64,000 nucleotides of DNA from Bacteroides caccae (GCF_002222615.2 NZ_CP022412.2:3286001-3350000); one strand, 5' to 3'; shown: positions 19,315 through 28,739, counted from the first letter of the stretch. Notes: generated by a model from the sequence alone, not told the origin. Translations and numbers: made by a program.

Positions 19315-19342
19315 ATAATTAATCTAACAATAACGTAGAATT

Positions 19343-19690
19343 ATGAAAAAGAAAATGTTGGCAACAACTTTGTTGACAGGGCTATTGGCTGCATGTAGTG
19401 GAAACTCTGCTTCCGTCACAGGAGTATGGATTGAGCCTATCCCAGGAATGGAAGACCAAGTGCAGGGTATTAAACTGGAAGAAGGTGGTATTGCATCTTC
19501 CGTTAATATGGCTACATTAGTTTATAAAAATTGGAAGCAGGAAGGTGATCAACTGATTCTGGCAGGAAACAGTATTGGCAATGGGCAGACAATTGAGTTT
19601 ATAGATACAATGAAGATAAAAAAAATAACGGCTGACTCGTTAGTTTTGGATAATCGGGGAATGGAGATTCGCTATGCGAAACAGAAATGA
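19343..19690 (+). CDS. Lipocalin-like small lipoprotein
   Basis: This 115-residue protein has a lipoprotein signal ending LLAAC (Cys18). The rest (VTGVWIEPIPGMEDQVQGIK, then GIASSVNMATLVYKNWKQEGDQLIL and the closing beta strands) resembles the lipocalin-like domain found in many small Bacteroides lipoproteins. The G-W opening is typical of that fold. Ligand unknown. It is followed by a strong hairpin at 19731-19776. Confidence 0.75.
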   Translation: MKKKMLATTLLTGLLAACSGNSASVTGVWIEPIPGMEDQVQGIKLEEGGIASSVNMATLVYKNWKQEGDQLILAGNSIGNGQTIEFIDTMKIKKITADSLVLDNRGMEIRYAKQK

Positions 19691-19730
19691 TGTAATTTAA
19701 TATGTGAACATACATTTCATCCAATAAATA

Positions 19731-19776
19731 AAAAAAGCTACTTCCCTTTTTATGGAATCAGGAAAGTAGCTTTTTT
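19731..19776. terminator. Bidirectional terminator hairpin
   Basis: AAAAAAGCTACTTCC (19731-19745) pairs with GGAAAGTAGCTTTTTT (19761-19776) with a single bulge. A-run and T-run flank both sides, so it can end the plus-strand lipoprotein transcript and the minus-strand serine palmitoyltransferase transcript. Confidence 0.85.
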
Positions 19777-19794
19777 ATATGATTCTAATACTGA

Positions 19795-20979
19795 TTACAA
19801 AATATCCAAAGCCTTGAATGCTTTTACTAACTTCTCAACAGCACGGTCAATCTGCTCTTTTGTATGAGTAGCCATTAATGCCACACGCACCAATGTGTCT
19901 TGTGGAGCACATGCGGGTGGAATAACCGGATTTATGAATACCCCTTCATCGAAAGCCAGTTTAGTAACCATGAAAGTCTTGTCTGTATCACGTACATAAA
20001 GAGGAATGATAGGTGATTCGGTAGCACCGATTTCGAAACCTGCCTCACGGAAACGTTTCAAAGCATAGTTGGTAGCTTCCCACAGAGCTTCGAGTCTTTC
20101 CGGCTCATTCTGAATGATATGAAGAGCTTCTAAAGCAGATGCAGTAGCAGCCGGAGTATTGGATGCACTAAATATATATGTGCGAGCATTGTGACGCAAC
20201 CAGTTGATGATAGAAGAGTCAGCAGCGATAAAACCACCGATAGAAGCCAAAGACTTGCTGAAAGTACCCATAATCAGATCAATCTCATGAGTTAATCCGA
20301 AGTGGTCACAAACACCGCGTCCCTGCTTTCCGAATACACCTAAACCATGAGCTTCATCTACCATGATAGTAGCATTGTACTTATGTTTCAAACGTACAAT
20401 TTCAGGTAAGTTTGCCAAATCGCCTTCCATGGAGAATACGCCGTCAACGATAATCAGTTTTACTGAATCTGGATTGCACTTTTGCAGTTGCTTTTCCAAA
20501 TCAGCCATATCATTGTGCTTATATTTTAATTGCTGGGAGAAGGAAAGACGACGACCGTCTACGATCGAAGCGTGGTCACGATCATCACAAATGATATAAT
20601 CATTGCGGTCTGTCAATGCAGGAATAACTCCGGAATTAACTGTGAAACCAGTTGAGAAACAAAGCGCTTCATCTTTACCTACAAAGGCGGCCAGTTCTTT
20701 CTCCAGTTGGACATGCAGATCAAGCGTACCGTTCAAAAAACGTGAACCGGCACAACCGGAACCATACTTGTGCATGGCTTGTATACCTGCTTCAATAACT
20801 CTTTCATCTCCCGTAAGGCCAGTGTATGCGTTGGAACCGAACATCAACACTTCGTGTCCGCCCATTTCTACTTCTGTACCCTGTTTTCCTTCAATCTCAC
20901 GGAAATATGGGTAAACGCCCTGTGCCATAAACTTTTGTGGCAGGTCGTACTTAGCTAACTTCTCTTGTAATAATCCCAT
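19795..20979 (-). CDS. spt: Serine palmitoyltransferase (alpha-oxoamine synthase), first step of sphingolipid synthesis
   Basis: This 394-residue PLP enzyme belongs to the alpha-oxoamine synthase family. The PLP lysine is K242 (GTFSKSLAS); H136 (DHAS), D208 and H211 (DEAHG) complete the active site. Their spacing (72, 3 and 34 residues) equals that of the characterised Sphingomonas serine palmitoyltransferase (H159, D231, H234, K265). The family also includes 2-amino-3-ketobutyrate CoA ligase, the name many automatic annotations give. I favour serine palmitoyltransferase because Bacteroides make sphingolipids with an enzyme of this sequence type (for example BT_0870), and because a lipid kinase gene is divergent. 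It would condense serine and palmitoyl-CoA in the cytosol to 3-ketosphinganine. Confidence 0.85.
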   Translation of the reverse strand: MGLLQEKLAKYDLPQKFMAQGVYPYFREIEGKQGTEVEMGGHEVLMFGSNAYTGLTGDERVIEAGIQAMHKYGSGCAGSRFLNGTLDLHVQLEKELAAFVGKDEALCFSTGFTVNSGVIPALTDRNDYIICDDRDHASIVDGRRLSFSQQLKYKHNDMADLEKQLQKCNPDSVKLIIVDGVFSMEGDLANLPEIVRLKHKYNATIMVDEAHGLGVFGKQGRGVCDHFGLTHEIDLIMGTFSKSLASIGGFIAADSSIINWLRHNARTYIFSASNTPAATASALEALHIIQNEPERLEALWEATNYALKRFREAGFEIGATESPIIPLYVRDTDKTFMVTKLAFDEGVFINPVIPPACAPQDTLVRVALMATHTKEQIDRAVEKLVKAFKALDIL

Positions 20980-21065
20980 GAATTATAATTTATTATACTC
21001 ATACTCAGATCACTCGCTGATGATCTAATAATCCTTTTTTCTTAACAAGTGTTTAAAACAGGGGG

Positions 21066-21073
21066 CAAAGATA
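21066..21073 (-). promoter_or_regulatory. -7 box for serine palmitoyltransferase
   Basis: Minus-strand TATCTTTG (TAnnTTTG match) about 87 nt before the ATG at 20979. It is back-to-back with the -7 box of the lipid kinase at 21157. Confidence 0.5.
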
Positions 21074-21156
21074 ACAAAATTTGCTTTTATCTGTTCTTTT
21101 TAAGGGAAAAAAGTTGCCTTCGTATGATTAGAAACCTCTAATAGATTAAAATTTAA

Positions 21157-21164
21157 TATATTTG
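21157..21164 (+). promoter_or_regulatory. -7 box for lipid kinase gene
   Basis: TATATTTG matches TAnnTTTG. The predicted transcription start near 21171 rules out the non-ATG start at 21173 and supports an ATG at 21200 or 21212. Confidence 0.5.
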
Positions 21165-21199
21165 TATTACTTTTGTCGTCTACAATCGACAAGAATAGC

Positions 21200-22225
21200 A
21201 TGAACGAAAGAATGAAGAAAATAATATTCGTCGTCAATCCTATTTCGGGTACACAAAGTAAGGAATTGATTCTTAGCTTGCTGAATGAAAAAATAGACAA
21301 GGCGAGATACTCTTGGGAAGTAGTGTATACAGAGAGAGCCGGTCATGCAGTAGAAATAGCCGCGAAAGCTGCCGAGGAAAAGGCAGATATAGTAGTAGCT
21401 ATCGGAGGAGACGGAACGATCAATGAGATAGCTCGTTCGTTGGTGCATACGGATACCGCTTTGGGAATCATTCCTTGTGGCTCGGGCAATGGACTTGCAC
21501 GGCACCTGCATATACCCATGGAACCGAAGAAAGCATTGGAAGTGCTTAATGAAGGTTGCATGGACGTAATAGATTATGGCAAGATTAACGGAACAGATTT
21601 TTTCTGTACCTGCGGAGTCGGCTTCGATGCTTTTGTTAGCTTGAAGTTTGCGCATGCCGGCAAACGTGGGTTATTGACTTATCTGGAAAAGACATTGCAG
21701 GAAAGTCTTAAATATCAGCCAGAAACTTATGAACTGAAAACGGAAAATGGAGTAACCAAATACAAAGCTTTTCTTATTGCATGCGGTAACGCTTCGCAGT
21801 ATGGAAACAATGCATATATCGCTCCGCAAGCTACACTGACAGATGGATTGCTGGATGTGACCATTCTCGAACCGTTTACCGTTTTAGATGTTCCTTCACT
21901 CGCTTTTCAGTTATTCAATAAGACTATTGATCAGAATAGCCGTATCAAAACATTCCGTTGTAGACGATTGTGTATTCGTAGAACCGCTCCGGGTGTGGTA
22001 CATTTCGACGGTGATCCTATGGAAACGGATGCTGATGTGAATATTGAATTGATTCAGAGAGGTTTGCGTGTGGTAGTGCCACAAGCAGCAGAAAAAGATG
22101 CGGCAAATGTGCTTCAAAGAGCACAGGAGTACATGAACGGAATCAAATTAATGAATGAAGCGATTGTAGATAATATAACAGATAGAAACAAGAAGATATT
22201 AAAGAAACTGACGAAAAAGGGGTAA
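21200..22225 (+). CDS. Diacylglycerol/sphingoid-type lipid kinase (DAGK catalytic family)
   Basis: The product (341 residues from ATG 21200; ATG 21212 is an alternative) has the N-terminal VVNPISG strand, the nucleotide-binding GGDGTINE motif and the GSGNGLAR motif of the diacylglycerol kinase catalytic domain, then the beta-rich C-terminal domain with the HFDGDPM block. The family phosphorylates diacylglycerol, sphingoid bases, ceramides or related lipids. Opposite transcription from serine palmitoyltransferase across a 220-bp gap hints at a sphingolipid substrate, but that is inference. A broader role in phospholipid turnover is equally open. Confidence 0.88.
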   Translation: MNERMKKIIFVVNPISGTQSKELILSLLNEKIDKARYSWEVVYTERAGHAVEIAAKAAEEKADIVVAIGGDGTINEIARSLVHTDTALGIIPCGSGNGLARHLHIPMEPKKALEVLNEGCMDVIDYGKINGTDFFCTCGVGFDAFVSLKFAHAGKRGLLTYLEKTLQESLKYQPETYELKTENGVTKYKAFLIACGNASQYGNNAYIAPQATLTDGLLDVTILEPFTVLDVPSLAFQLFNKTIDQNSRIKTFRCRRLCIRRTAPGVVHFDGDPMETDADVNIELIQRGLRVVVPQAAEKDAANVLQRAQEYMNGIKLMNEAIVDNITDRNKKILKKLTKKG

Positions 22226-22266
22226 TAAATTTATTAATTACTACTCACGAATTACAAATTATTGCG

Positions 22267-22274
22267 TACTTTTG
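22267..22274 (+). promoter_or_regulatory. -7 box for aspS
   Basis: TACTTTTG fits TAnnTTTG, 61 nt before the aspS start, giving a start site near 22281. Confidence 0.5.
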
Positions 22275-22335
22275 CAAAGTTTTGGCTCGTCCAAAATTAG
22301 AAACACGAGTGATAATTATCTAAATAATAAAATAT

Positions 22336-24099
22336 ATGTTCAGAACGCATACATGTGGAGAACTGAGAATCTCTGACGTAAATAAGCAAGTTACGTTGTC
22401 CGGCTGGGTGCAACGCAGCCGTAAAATGGGGGGCATGACCTTTATTGACCTTCGCGACCGTTACGGTATTACCCAATTGGTTTTTAATGAAGAAGTAAAC
22501 GCAGAACTCTGTGAACGTGCCAATAAATTGGGACGTGAATTCGTTATTCAGGTGAAAGGAACGGTAAACGAACGTTTCAGCAAGAATGCAAATATTCCTA
22601 CCGGAGACATTGAAATCATTGTTTCCGAACTGAACGTACTGAATACTGCAATGACTCCTCCGTTTACAATTGAAGATAACACGGACGGCGGTGACGATAT
22701 CCGTATGAAATACCGTTATCTGGATTTGCGTCGTAATGCTGTCCGCTCTAATTTGGAGTTACGTCATAAGATGACAATCGAAGTCCGTACCTATCTTGAC
22801 AAGTTAGGTTTCATCGAAGTAGAAACGCCTGTATTGATCGGTTCCACTCCGGAAGGTGCACGTGATTTTGTTGTGCCTTCACGTATGAACCCGGGACAGT
22901 TCTATGCACTTCCACAGTCTCCGCAGACTTTGAAGCAACTACTAATGGTTTCTGGTTTCGACCGTTATTTCCAGATTGCAAAATGCTTCCGCGATGAGGA
23001 CCTGCGTGCCGACCGTCAGCCGGAATTCACACAGATTGACTGTGAAATGAGTTTCGTTGAGCAGGAAGACATTATCGCCACTTTCGAAGGAATGGCTAAA
23101 CATCTGTTTAAAACCCTTCGTGGTGTGGAACTAACCGAACCGTTCCTGCGTATGTCTTGGGCAGATGCCATGAAATATTATGGTAGTGATAAGCCAGACT
23201 TACGTTTCGGTATGAAATTTGTGGAACTAATGGATATCATGAAAGGCCACGGATTTTCTGTATTTGATAATGCTGCTTACGTGGGTGGTATCTGTGCGGA
23301 AGGTGCTGCAACCTATACCCGTAAGCAACTGGATGCATTGACTGAGTTTGTGAAGAAACCGCAGATTGGTGCGAAAGGTATGGTATATGCCCGCGTCGAA
23401 GCAGATGGAACGGTGAAATCGAGCGTAGATAAGTTCTATACCCAGGAAGTATTGCAGCAGATGAAAGAAGCGTTCGGTGCGAAACCGGGTGATTTGATCT
23501 TGATCCTGTCCGGTGATGATGTGATGAAGACACGTAAGCAACTTTGTGAGCTTCGTTTGGAAATGGGTTCTCAATTAGGATTGCGTGATAAGAACAAGTT
23601 TGCTTGCCTTTGGGTGATAGACTTCCCGATGTTCGAATGGAGTGAAGAGGAAGGCCGTCTAATGGCTATGCATCATCCGTTCACTCATCCGAAAGAAGAA
23701 GATATTCCTTTGCTGGATACAGATCCTGCTGCTGTGCGCGCTGACGCATATGATATGGTTATTAACGGTGTGGAAGTTGGCGGCGGTTCTATCCGTATCC
23801 ACGATGCACAGCTGCAAGCTAAGATGTTCGAGATTCTGGGCTTTACACCTGAAAAAGCACAGGCACAATTTGGCTTCCTGATGAATGCGTTTAAGTACGG
23901 TGCACCTCCTCACGGTGGTTTGGCATACGGACTTGACCGTTGGGTATCTCTGTTTGCCGGGCTCGATTCTATCCGCGACTGTATTGCGTTCCCGAAGAAC
24001 AACTCAGGACGTGATGTAATGTTGGATGCGCCGTCTGCTATTGACCAGACTCAACTTGACGAATTGAATTTGATCGTTGATATCAAGGAAGGAGAGTGA
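22336..24099 (+). CDS. aspS: Aspartate-tRNA ligase
   Basis: This 587-residue class II synthetase has an N-terminal OB-fold anticodon-binding domain (about 1-105), class II motif 2 [18 protein letters not shown] (about 220-237), a GAD insertion domain (about 280-420) and motif 3 GGLAYGLDR near 535. Full length matches bacterial AspRS. It charges tRNA-Asp in the cytosol. The stop overlaps the GTG start of the next gene by 4 nt, so the GtrA gene is translationally coupled. Confidence 0.97.
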   Translation: MFRTHTCGELRISDVNKQVTLSGWVQRSRKMGGMTFIDLRDRYGITQLVFNEEVNAELCERANKLGREFVIQVKGTVNERFSKNANIPTGDIEIIVSELNVLNTAMTPPFTIEDNTDGGDDIRMKYRYLDLRRNAVRSNLELRHKMTIEVRTYLDKLGFIEVETPVLIGSTPEGARDFVVPSRMNPGQFYALPQSPQTLKQLLMVSGFDRYFQIAKCFRDEDLRADRQPEFTQIDCEMSFVEQEDIIATFEGMAKHLFKTLRGVELTEPFLRMSWADAMKYYGSDKPDLRFGMKFVELMDIMKGHGFSVFDNAAYVGGICAEGAATYTRKQLDALTEFVKKPQIGAKGMVYARVEADGTVKSSVDKFYTQEVLQQMKEAFGAKPGDLILILSGDDVMKTRKQLCELRLEMGSQLGLRDKNKFACLWVIDFPMFEWSEEEGRLMAMHHPFTHPKEEDIPLLDTDPAAVRADAYDMVINGVEVGGGSIRIHDAQLQAKMFEILGFTPEKAQAQFGFLMNAFKYGAPPHGGLAYGLDRWVSLFAGLDSIRDCIAFPKNNSGRDVMLDAPSAIDQTQLDELNLIVDIKEGE

Positions 24100-24485
24100 A
24101 AGAATCAGTACGTATATTCCGTTTTATAGTAATCGGTACAATGAACGCTTTGATTATGGCGTTGGTTGTATGGTTAATGATGAAAGAAATATCATTCGAC
24201 GGTGACTATATGGTGGCTAATATAACGGCGTACCTGATAGCTCAGATTCATAATTTTATCTGGTGTAAGTACTGGATATTTCCCGTAGAAAACAAAAAGA
24301 ACAGTCTCTGGAAACAGATACTGCTCTTTTGCTCTGCTTTCGGAGTGGCTTACACCGCACAATTCTTATTTCTTATCCTGTTAGTAGAAGGATTGGACGT
24401 TAATGAATATCTTGCGCAATTTCTGGGCTTGTTTATTTATGGAGGTGCCAATTTTTTGGCTAATAAAAAGATAACTTTCCAATAA
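24096..24485 (+). CDS. GtrA-like membrane protein
   Basis: This 129-residue protein with a GTG start overlapping the aspS stop has four predicted membrane helices (about 7-27, 37-55, 67-90, 98-120). The [11 protein letters not shown] start and the N-F-x-W-x-K-Y-W-I-F block fit the GtrA family. GtrA proteins are thought to move undecaprenyl-linked sugars across the membrane. There is no glycosyltransferase gene next door, so the partner is unknown. Confidence 0.85.
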   Translation: MKESVRIFRFIVIGTMNALIMALVVWLMMKEISFDGDYMVANITAYLIAQIHNFIWCKYWIFPVENKKNSLWKQILLFCSAFGVAYTAQFLFLILLVEGLDVNEYLAQFLGLFIYGGANFLANKKITFQ

Positions 24486-24509
24486 GAAGTCCATTATACA
24501 GTATATAGA

Positions 24510-24558
24510 AAGGGCACAGAGTGAAATGTAAAATTAAAACTCTGTGCCCTTCGTTTTT
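24510..24558 (+). terminator. Terminator after gtrA-like gene
   Basis: AAGGGCACAGAGT (24510-24522) pairs perfectly with ACTCTGTGCCCTT (24539-24551), followed by CG and a T-run. It sits between convergent genes (gtrA-like and aguB), so it may also serve aguB on the other strand. Confidence 0.85.
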
Positions 24559-24589
24559 TAATATACGACTATTGATTATATCTCAAACT

Positions 24590-25474
24590 CTAGTCCAGAA
24601 AGCGTTTAGTCAGTCCTTCGTATTCGTCAATCCGACGGTCACGCAAGAATGGCCACCAACGGCGTACATTTTCCGAACGTTCCATATCTATTTCGACGAC
24701 CATATTCTCCGGACGGTCATTACCTGCTTGCGCTAAGAATTCTCCTTGCGGACCGACCACAAAGCTATTTCCCCAAAATAGAATACCGTTAGTCTGTCCC
24801 GAAGAATCGGGTTCATGTCCTACACGGTTGACGGAAATAACAGGAAGACCGTTTGCAACAGCATGGGCACGTTGGGAGATAATCCATGCATTGAGTTGAC
24901 GAGCTTTCTCATCATCCGTATCGCTACTTTCCCAGCCGATAGCAGTAGGATAAATTAAAAGTTCTGCACCTTTCAGCGCCATTAGACGGGCAGCTTCCGG
25001 ATACCATTGATCCCAACATACCAATACTCCAAGTTTTCCTAAAGAAGTCTGGATCGGTTCAAACCCTATATCTCCGGGAGTGAAATAGAACTTCTCGTAG
25101 TAGGCAGGATCATCAGGAATGTGCATTTTACGGTATTTTCCTGCAATGCTTCCGTCACGGTCAAAAACAACGGCAGTATTATGATAGAGCCCGGGAGCAC
25201 GTTTCTCAAAAAGAGAGGTGACAAGAACCACTCTATTAGCTGCTGCCAGTTCCGAATAAAATCCGGTGGAAGGACCGGGAATCGGTTCGGCAAGATCGAA
25301 CAAATTAGTATTCTCTGTCTGACAGAAATAAAGCGAATTATGTAATTCTTGAAGTACAATCAACTGTGCGCCATGAGCAGCACAAGCCTCAATACTTTTC
25401 GCAAGATTCATTAAATTCATTCGTATATCTGCGGTATTGGATTGCTGTATCAATCCTACTTTTATCTTTCTCAT
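24590..25474 (-). CDS. aguB: N-carbamoylputrescine amidase
   Basis: This 294-residue nitrilase-superfamily protein has the catalytic triad E43 (LQELHN), K116 (YRKMHIP) and C153 (VLVCWDQWYPE). The sequence type matches N-carbamoylputrescine amidohydrolase, which releases putrescine, CO2 and ammonia. The gene lies 9 nt after the agmatine deiminase gene on the same strand, which completes the agmatine-to-putrescine route. A soluble cytosolic enzyme. Confidence 0.94.
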   Translation of the reverse strand: MRKIKVGLIQQSNTADIRMNLMNLAKSIEACAAHGAQLIVLQELHNSLYFCQTENTNLFDLAEPIPGPSTGFYSELAAANRVVLVTSLFEKRAPGLYHNTAVVFDRDGSIAGKYRKMHIPDDPAYYEKFYFTPGDIGFEPIQTSLGKLGVLVCWDQWYPEAARLMALKGAELLIYPTAIGWESSDTDDEKARQLNAWIISQRAHAVANGLPVISVNRVGHEPDSSGQTNGILFWGNSFVVGPQGEFLAQAGNDRPENMVVEIDMERSENVRRWWPFLRDRRIDEYEGLTKRFLD

Positions 25475-25483
25475 AATGACTGT

Positions 25484-26527
25484 TTATTTAATAACTCCTT
25501 GTGGATATTGCATAGTGACACAATGTAAAGAACCGTGTTGCTTGATAAGCGCACGGCAATCAATTCCTACTATCTCATGTTTGGGAAATGCTTGTTGCAG
25601 TACTTCACCTGCTTTCCGGTCGTTTGCCGGCTGGTTGTATGTAGGATAGAGAACGGCATCATTCATTATCAGAAAATTAGCGTATGTGGCAGGCAGACGT
25701 TCGCAATTTTCTTCTATCTTATCGACCATTGGCAAAGCTAACAGACGATAAGGTTCTCCTGCCAGCGTACGGAATGTCTTCAGTTGTTCTTCCATTGCGT
25801 GCAGTGCTTCGTAATGCTCATCCTCTTTATCGTCACATTTCACATAAGCAATGGTATTTGTAGAACAAAAACGTGCTAGAGTGTCGATATGGCTGTCAGT
25901 GTCATCACCTGCCAGATAACCATGATCCAGCCAAAGAATCTTTTGCAGATGGAAGGTTGATTTCAGGTATTCTTCTATCTCTACTTGGTTGAGTTGTCCG
26001 TTCCGGTTGGGAGAGAGTAGGCATTCGGAAGTGGTGAGTAGAACACCCATACCGTCGCTTTCGATAGAACCTCCTTCAAGGACGAAACCGAGACGATTGA
26101 CATAATGCCCTTTTAATACTTCCGCTTCTACGGCGTGTCGGGTAATTCGATTATCCAAGTCGGAGGCAAACTTTAACCCCCAACCATTGAATGTGAAGTC
26201 GAGCAGGGAAGGAGTGCCGTTGTCTATCATGGTGATAGCACCATGGTCACGCGCCCATGTGTCGTTGGTTTCACATTCCAAGAAACGGACGTTATCTATA
26301 TTTACGCTTGAAGCGATCTGTTCTCTCACGGCTTCCGGTTCGGGAGTGACAATCAGGAGTAATTCACGTTCTGCTATTTCCCGGGCTATGTTTATAAAAC
26401 ACTCCTGTACTTCTGTCAGCATATATGCCCAGTCCGTACCGGCGTGTGGCCATGTTAATTGTATGCCGCTTTGCGTATGCCATTCGGCAGGCAGATGAGG
26501 AGCTCTCATTTCCACCTGTACGGTCAT
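25484..26527 (-). CDS. aguA: Agmatine deiminase
   Basis: From the ATG at 26527 (purine-rich GGAAAG just upstream) the product has 347 residues; the frame stays open to 26599 but the family normally begins at MRAPHLPAEWHTQ-like sequence, so the upstream part is not used. It is a guanidine-modifying (porphyromonas-type peptidyl-arginine deiminase) fold with the WARDHG motif, the H-D pair in DTDSHIDTLARF and catalytic C336 (HGSLHC). It converts agmatine to N-carbamoylputrescine, the substrate of the next gene product. Confidence 0.94.
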   Translation of the reverse strand: MTVQVEMRAPHLPAEWHTQSGIQLTWPHAGTDWAYMLTEVQECFINIAREIAERELLLIVTPEPEAVREQIASSVNIDNVRFLECETNDTWARDHGAITMIDNGTPSLLDFTFNGWGLKFASDLDNRITRHAVEAEVLKGHYVNRLGFVLEGGSIESDGMGVLLTTSECLLSPNRNGQLNQVEIEEYLKSTFHLQKILWLDHGYLAGDDTDSHIDTLARFCSTNTIAYVKCDDKEDEHYEALHAMEEQLKTFRTLAGEPYRLLALPMVDKIEENCERLPATYANFLIMNDAVLYPTYNQPANDRKAGEVLQQAFPKHEIVGIDCRALIKQHGSLHCVTMQYPQGVIK

Positions 26528-26657
26528 ATTCTTTCCGAAATTTAATTGTAAATCCTTCTCCGAACCACTGGGGCTGGGGAGTCCAACCATAATTCCCATT
26601 AGACTAATCTATTTAAGTTTATATAAATTGTTTAATTTAACTCGGCCATACACGGTG

Positions 26658-27200
26658 TTAAGCCTTGGTTTCCTGTTTAGGCTTCCGGTCGAAAAACGGA
26701 TTCTTGGAGGATGCACTTACAGGAATTGCCATAACCATTTTGCAGTCTTTCAGCCAGTTCAGGCGTTGTGCTGCCAGTCCGGCAGAGAACATGACACGTG
26801 TATCTACGCGCATATCGGCGGCTGTGGCACAAGCGGAACCAATAGCGATACCTACATCAATACTATTTATTGCGCAAGGGACTCCTTCCATACGCCCGGC
26901 ACAGGTTGTAAATCCACAATGGCCACAATTCAAGCCCTGCGCTTGCTCGCGCGTTCCTATTAATATAACACATTCGGCATTTAAGATGTTGTCAGCGTCA
27001 CGAAGGAAAAATTTCATTCCGTGCTCTTCAACCATAGCAACCATTGTATCGGATAGTTGTTTAATCTCTTCATCAGTGATTAAGGCCACTTCAATAATAT
27101 CAATTCCCTTTCCCTTCGGAGCAGTACGTGCAGCTGTCATCATCTGACGGGCAACCTGCAATATATGCTCGTGACGGGCATCTCTTTCGTTTAGTATCAT
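26658..27200 (-). CDS. DUF2148 protein with ferredoxin-type cysteine cluster
   Basis: From ATG 27200 the product has 180 residues. C92, C95, C100 (NCGHCGFTTCAGR) and C109 form a four-cysteine set that probably binds a 4Fe-4S cluster; this arrangement is typical of DUF2148 (uncharacterised, ferredoxin-domain) proteins. The hydrophobic IAIGSACATAADM block follows. It lies 130 nt upstream of aguA on the same strand and may share its transcript, although no metabolic link to polyamines is known. Confidence 0.85.
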   Translation of the reverse strand: MILNERDARHEHILQVARQMMTAARTAPKGKGIDIIEVALITDEEIKQLSDTMVAMVEEHGMKFFLRDADNILNAECVILIGTREQAQGLNCGHCGFTTCAGRMEGVPCAINSIDVGIAIGSACATAADMRVDTRVMFSAGLAAQRLNWLKDCKMVMAIPVSASSKNPFFDRKPKQETKA

Positions 27201-27226
27201 AACTTTTCTCGAATTAATTAGTGAGG

Positions 27227-27234
27227 CAAAGATA
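27227..27234 (-). promoter_or_regulatory. -7 box for DUF2148 gene
   Basis: Minus-strand TATCTTTG fits TAnnTTTG; start site near 27220, 20 nt before the ATG at 27200. Only 19 bp separate it from the opposing -7 box at 27254. Confidence 0.55.
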
Positions 27235-27253
27235 ACGTTTTTCAAGAAAATAG

Positions 27254-27261
27254 TACCTTTG
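27254..27261 (+). promoter_or_regulatory. -7 box for FetA-like ATPase gene
   Basis: TACCTTTG fits TAnnTTTG; start site near 27268, 19 nt before the ATG at 27287. Its -33 region overlaps the minus-strand -7 box at 27227. Confidence 0.55.
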
Positions 27262-27286
27262 CCGGAAAGAAAGAATTAAAAACGCC

Positions 27287-27907
27287 ATGTTACATATCAA
27301 TAATGCCTGTATCGCTTTTGGAACAGAAGTCCTTTTTTCCGGTTTTGAAATGAAATTGGAGAAGGGCGAGACAGCCTGTATCGTAGGACAATCCGGTTGT
27401 GGAAAGACTTCCTTACTAAACGCCGTAATGGGCTTTGTGCCATTATATGAGGGGACTATTAAAGTAGGCGGGACGTTACTGGATAAATCAACCATTGATC
27501 TTGTCCGCCGCCAGATTGCATGGATTCCCCAAGAACTGGCGTTACCTTTCGAATGGGTAAAAGAAATGGTATCTTTGCCATTCGAGCTGAAAGTAAACCG
27601 TTCCGTTCCTTTTTCGGAAGAAAGGCTTTTTATGTGTTTTGACGAGTTGGGGTTGGAGCATGAATTATACTTTAAAAGAGTAAATGAGGTTTCGGGCGGA
27701 CAGCGCCAGCGCATTATGTTAGCTGTGGCCGCATTGCTCAATAAGCCGTTGATTGTAATTGATGAACCGACATCGGCATTAGATACCGGATCGACAGACA
27801 AAGTACTGGCTTTTTTCCGACGGCAGGCAGAAAAAGGGGCAGCTGTTTTGGCGGTATCGCATGATAAGGACTTTGCTTCGGGATGCCATTATTTAATAGA
27901 ATTATAA
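27287..27907 (+). CDS. ABC transporter ATPase, FetA (YbbL)-like
   Basis: This 206-residue ATPase has Walker A GQSGCGKTS (34-42), signature SGGQRQR (136-142), Walker B LIVIDEPT (155-162) and H192. It is short, as FetA/YbbL proteins are, and the next gene encodes a FetB-type permease. In E. coli FetAB exports iron and protects against peroxide stress; the same role here is inference from the pairing. Confidence 0.85.
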   Translation: MLHINNACIAFGTEVLFSGFEMKLEKGETACIVGQSGCGKTSLLNAVMGFVPLYEGTIKVGGTLLDKSTIDLVRRQIAWIPQELALPFEWVKEMVSLPFELKVNRSVPFSEERLFMCFDELGLEHELYFKRVNEVSGGQRQRIMLAVAALLNKPLIVIDEPTSALDTGSTDKVLAFFRRQAEKGAAVLAVSHDKDFASGCHYLIEL

Positions 27908-27944
27908 ACGAAATCTGTTAGGACGATATAAAACGAAACTTGTT

Positions 27945-28739
27945 GTGGGAACCATTGATATATCATATTATAATCTTTTTGTTGGCTTGCTGCTGCTTGC
28001 CATTCCCTTTTTCTATCTATGGAAATTTAAGACGGGATTATTGAAACCTGCTGTGATAGGCACACTCCGAATGATTATTCAATTATTTTTTATCGGCATT
28101 TATCTAAAATATCTCTTTTTATGGAATAACCCCTGGATTAATTTTCTTTGGGTCATTGTTATGATATTCGTTGCGGGACAAACAGCATTGGTACGGACCG
28201 GACTGAAACGACGCATCTTACTGATTCCCATTACTGTGGGATTCTTGTGCAGTGTAATATTGGTCGGATTATATTTTATAGGTATTGTGCTTCAACTGGA
28301 TAATATTTTTAGCGCCCAGTACTTTATTCCGATCTTCGGAATCCTAATGGGAAATATGCTATCGAGCAATGTGATTGCTTTGAATACATATTATAGTGGC
28401 CTGAAACGTGAGCAACAACTATACCGATATTTATTGGGAAATGGAGCTACGCGACAAGAAGCGCAGGCACCATTTATCAAACAAGCTATTATCAAATCCT
28501 TCAGCCCGTTGATTGCCAATATTGCCGTAATGGGACTAGTAGCCCTTCCGGGAACAATGATAGGACAGATTTTGGGAGGAAGCAGTCCGAATGTGGCTAT
28601 CAAATATCAGATGATGATTATGGTGATCACATTCACTGCATCCATGTTGTCGCTGATGATAACCATTTCGTTAGCTTCGCGAAGATCATTTGATGCATAC
28701 GGAAAGCTCTTGGAGGTATCAAAAGAAGCTAAGAAATGA
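27945..28739 (+). CDS. FetB (YbbM / UPF0014)-like ABC permease
   Basis: This 264-residue protein has about seven membrane helices. The blocks IPIFGILMGNMLSSNVIALN and VALPGTMIGQILGGSSP are hallmarks of the UPF0014 / YbbM / FetB family. Start is the GTG at 27945, with no strong ribosome binding site, so the exact start is uncertain. It lies 37 nt after the ATPase and overlaps the next gene by 4 nt. Confidence 0.88.
   Translation: MGTIDISYYNLFVGLLLLAIPFFYLWKFKTGLLKPAVIGTLRMIIQLFFIGIYLKYLFLWNNPWINFLWVIVMIFVAGQTALVRTGLKRRILLIPITVGFLCSVILVGLYFIGIVLQLDNIFSAQYFIPIFGILMGNMLSSNVIALNTYYSGLKREQQLYRYLLGNGATRQEAQAPFIKQAIIKSFSPLIANIAVMGLVALPGTMIGQILGGSSPNVAIKYQMMIMVITFTASMLSLMITISLASRRSFDAYGKLLEVSKEAKK

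Noticed and set aside
27214..27801. Minus-strand reading frame opposite the FetA-like ATPase
   Set aside because: The plus strand has complete Walker and signature motifs; this frame is a shadow.
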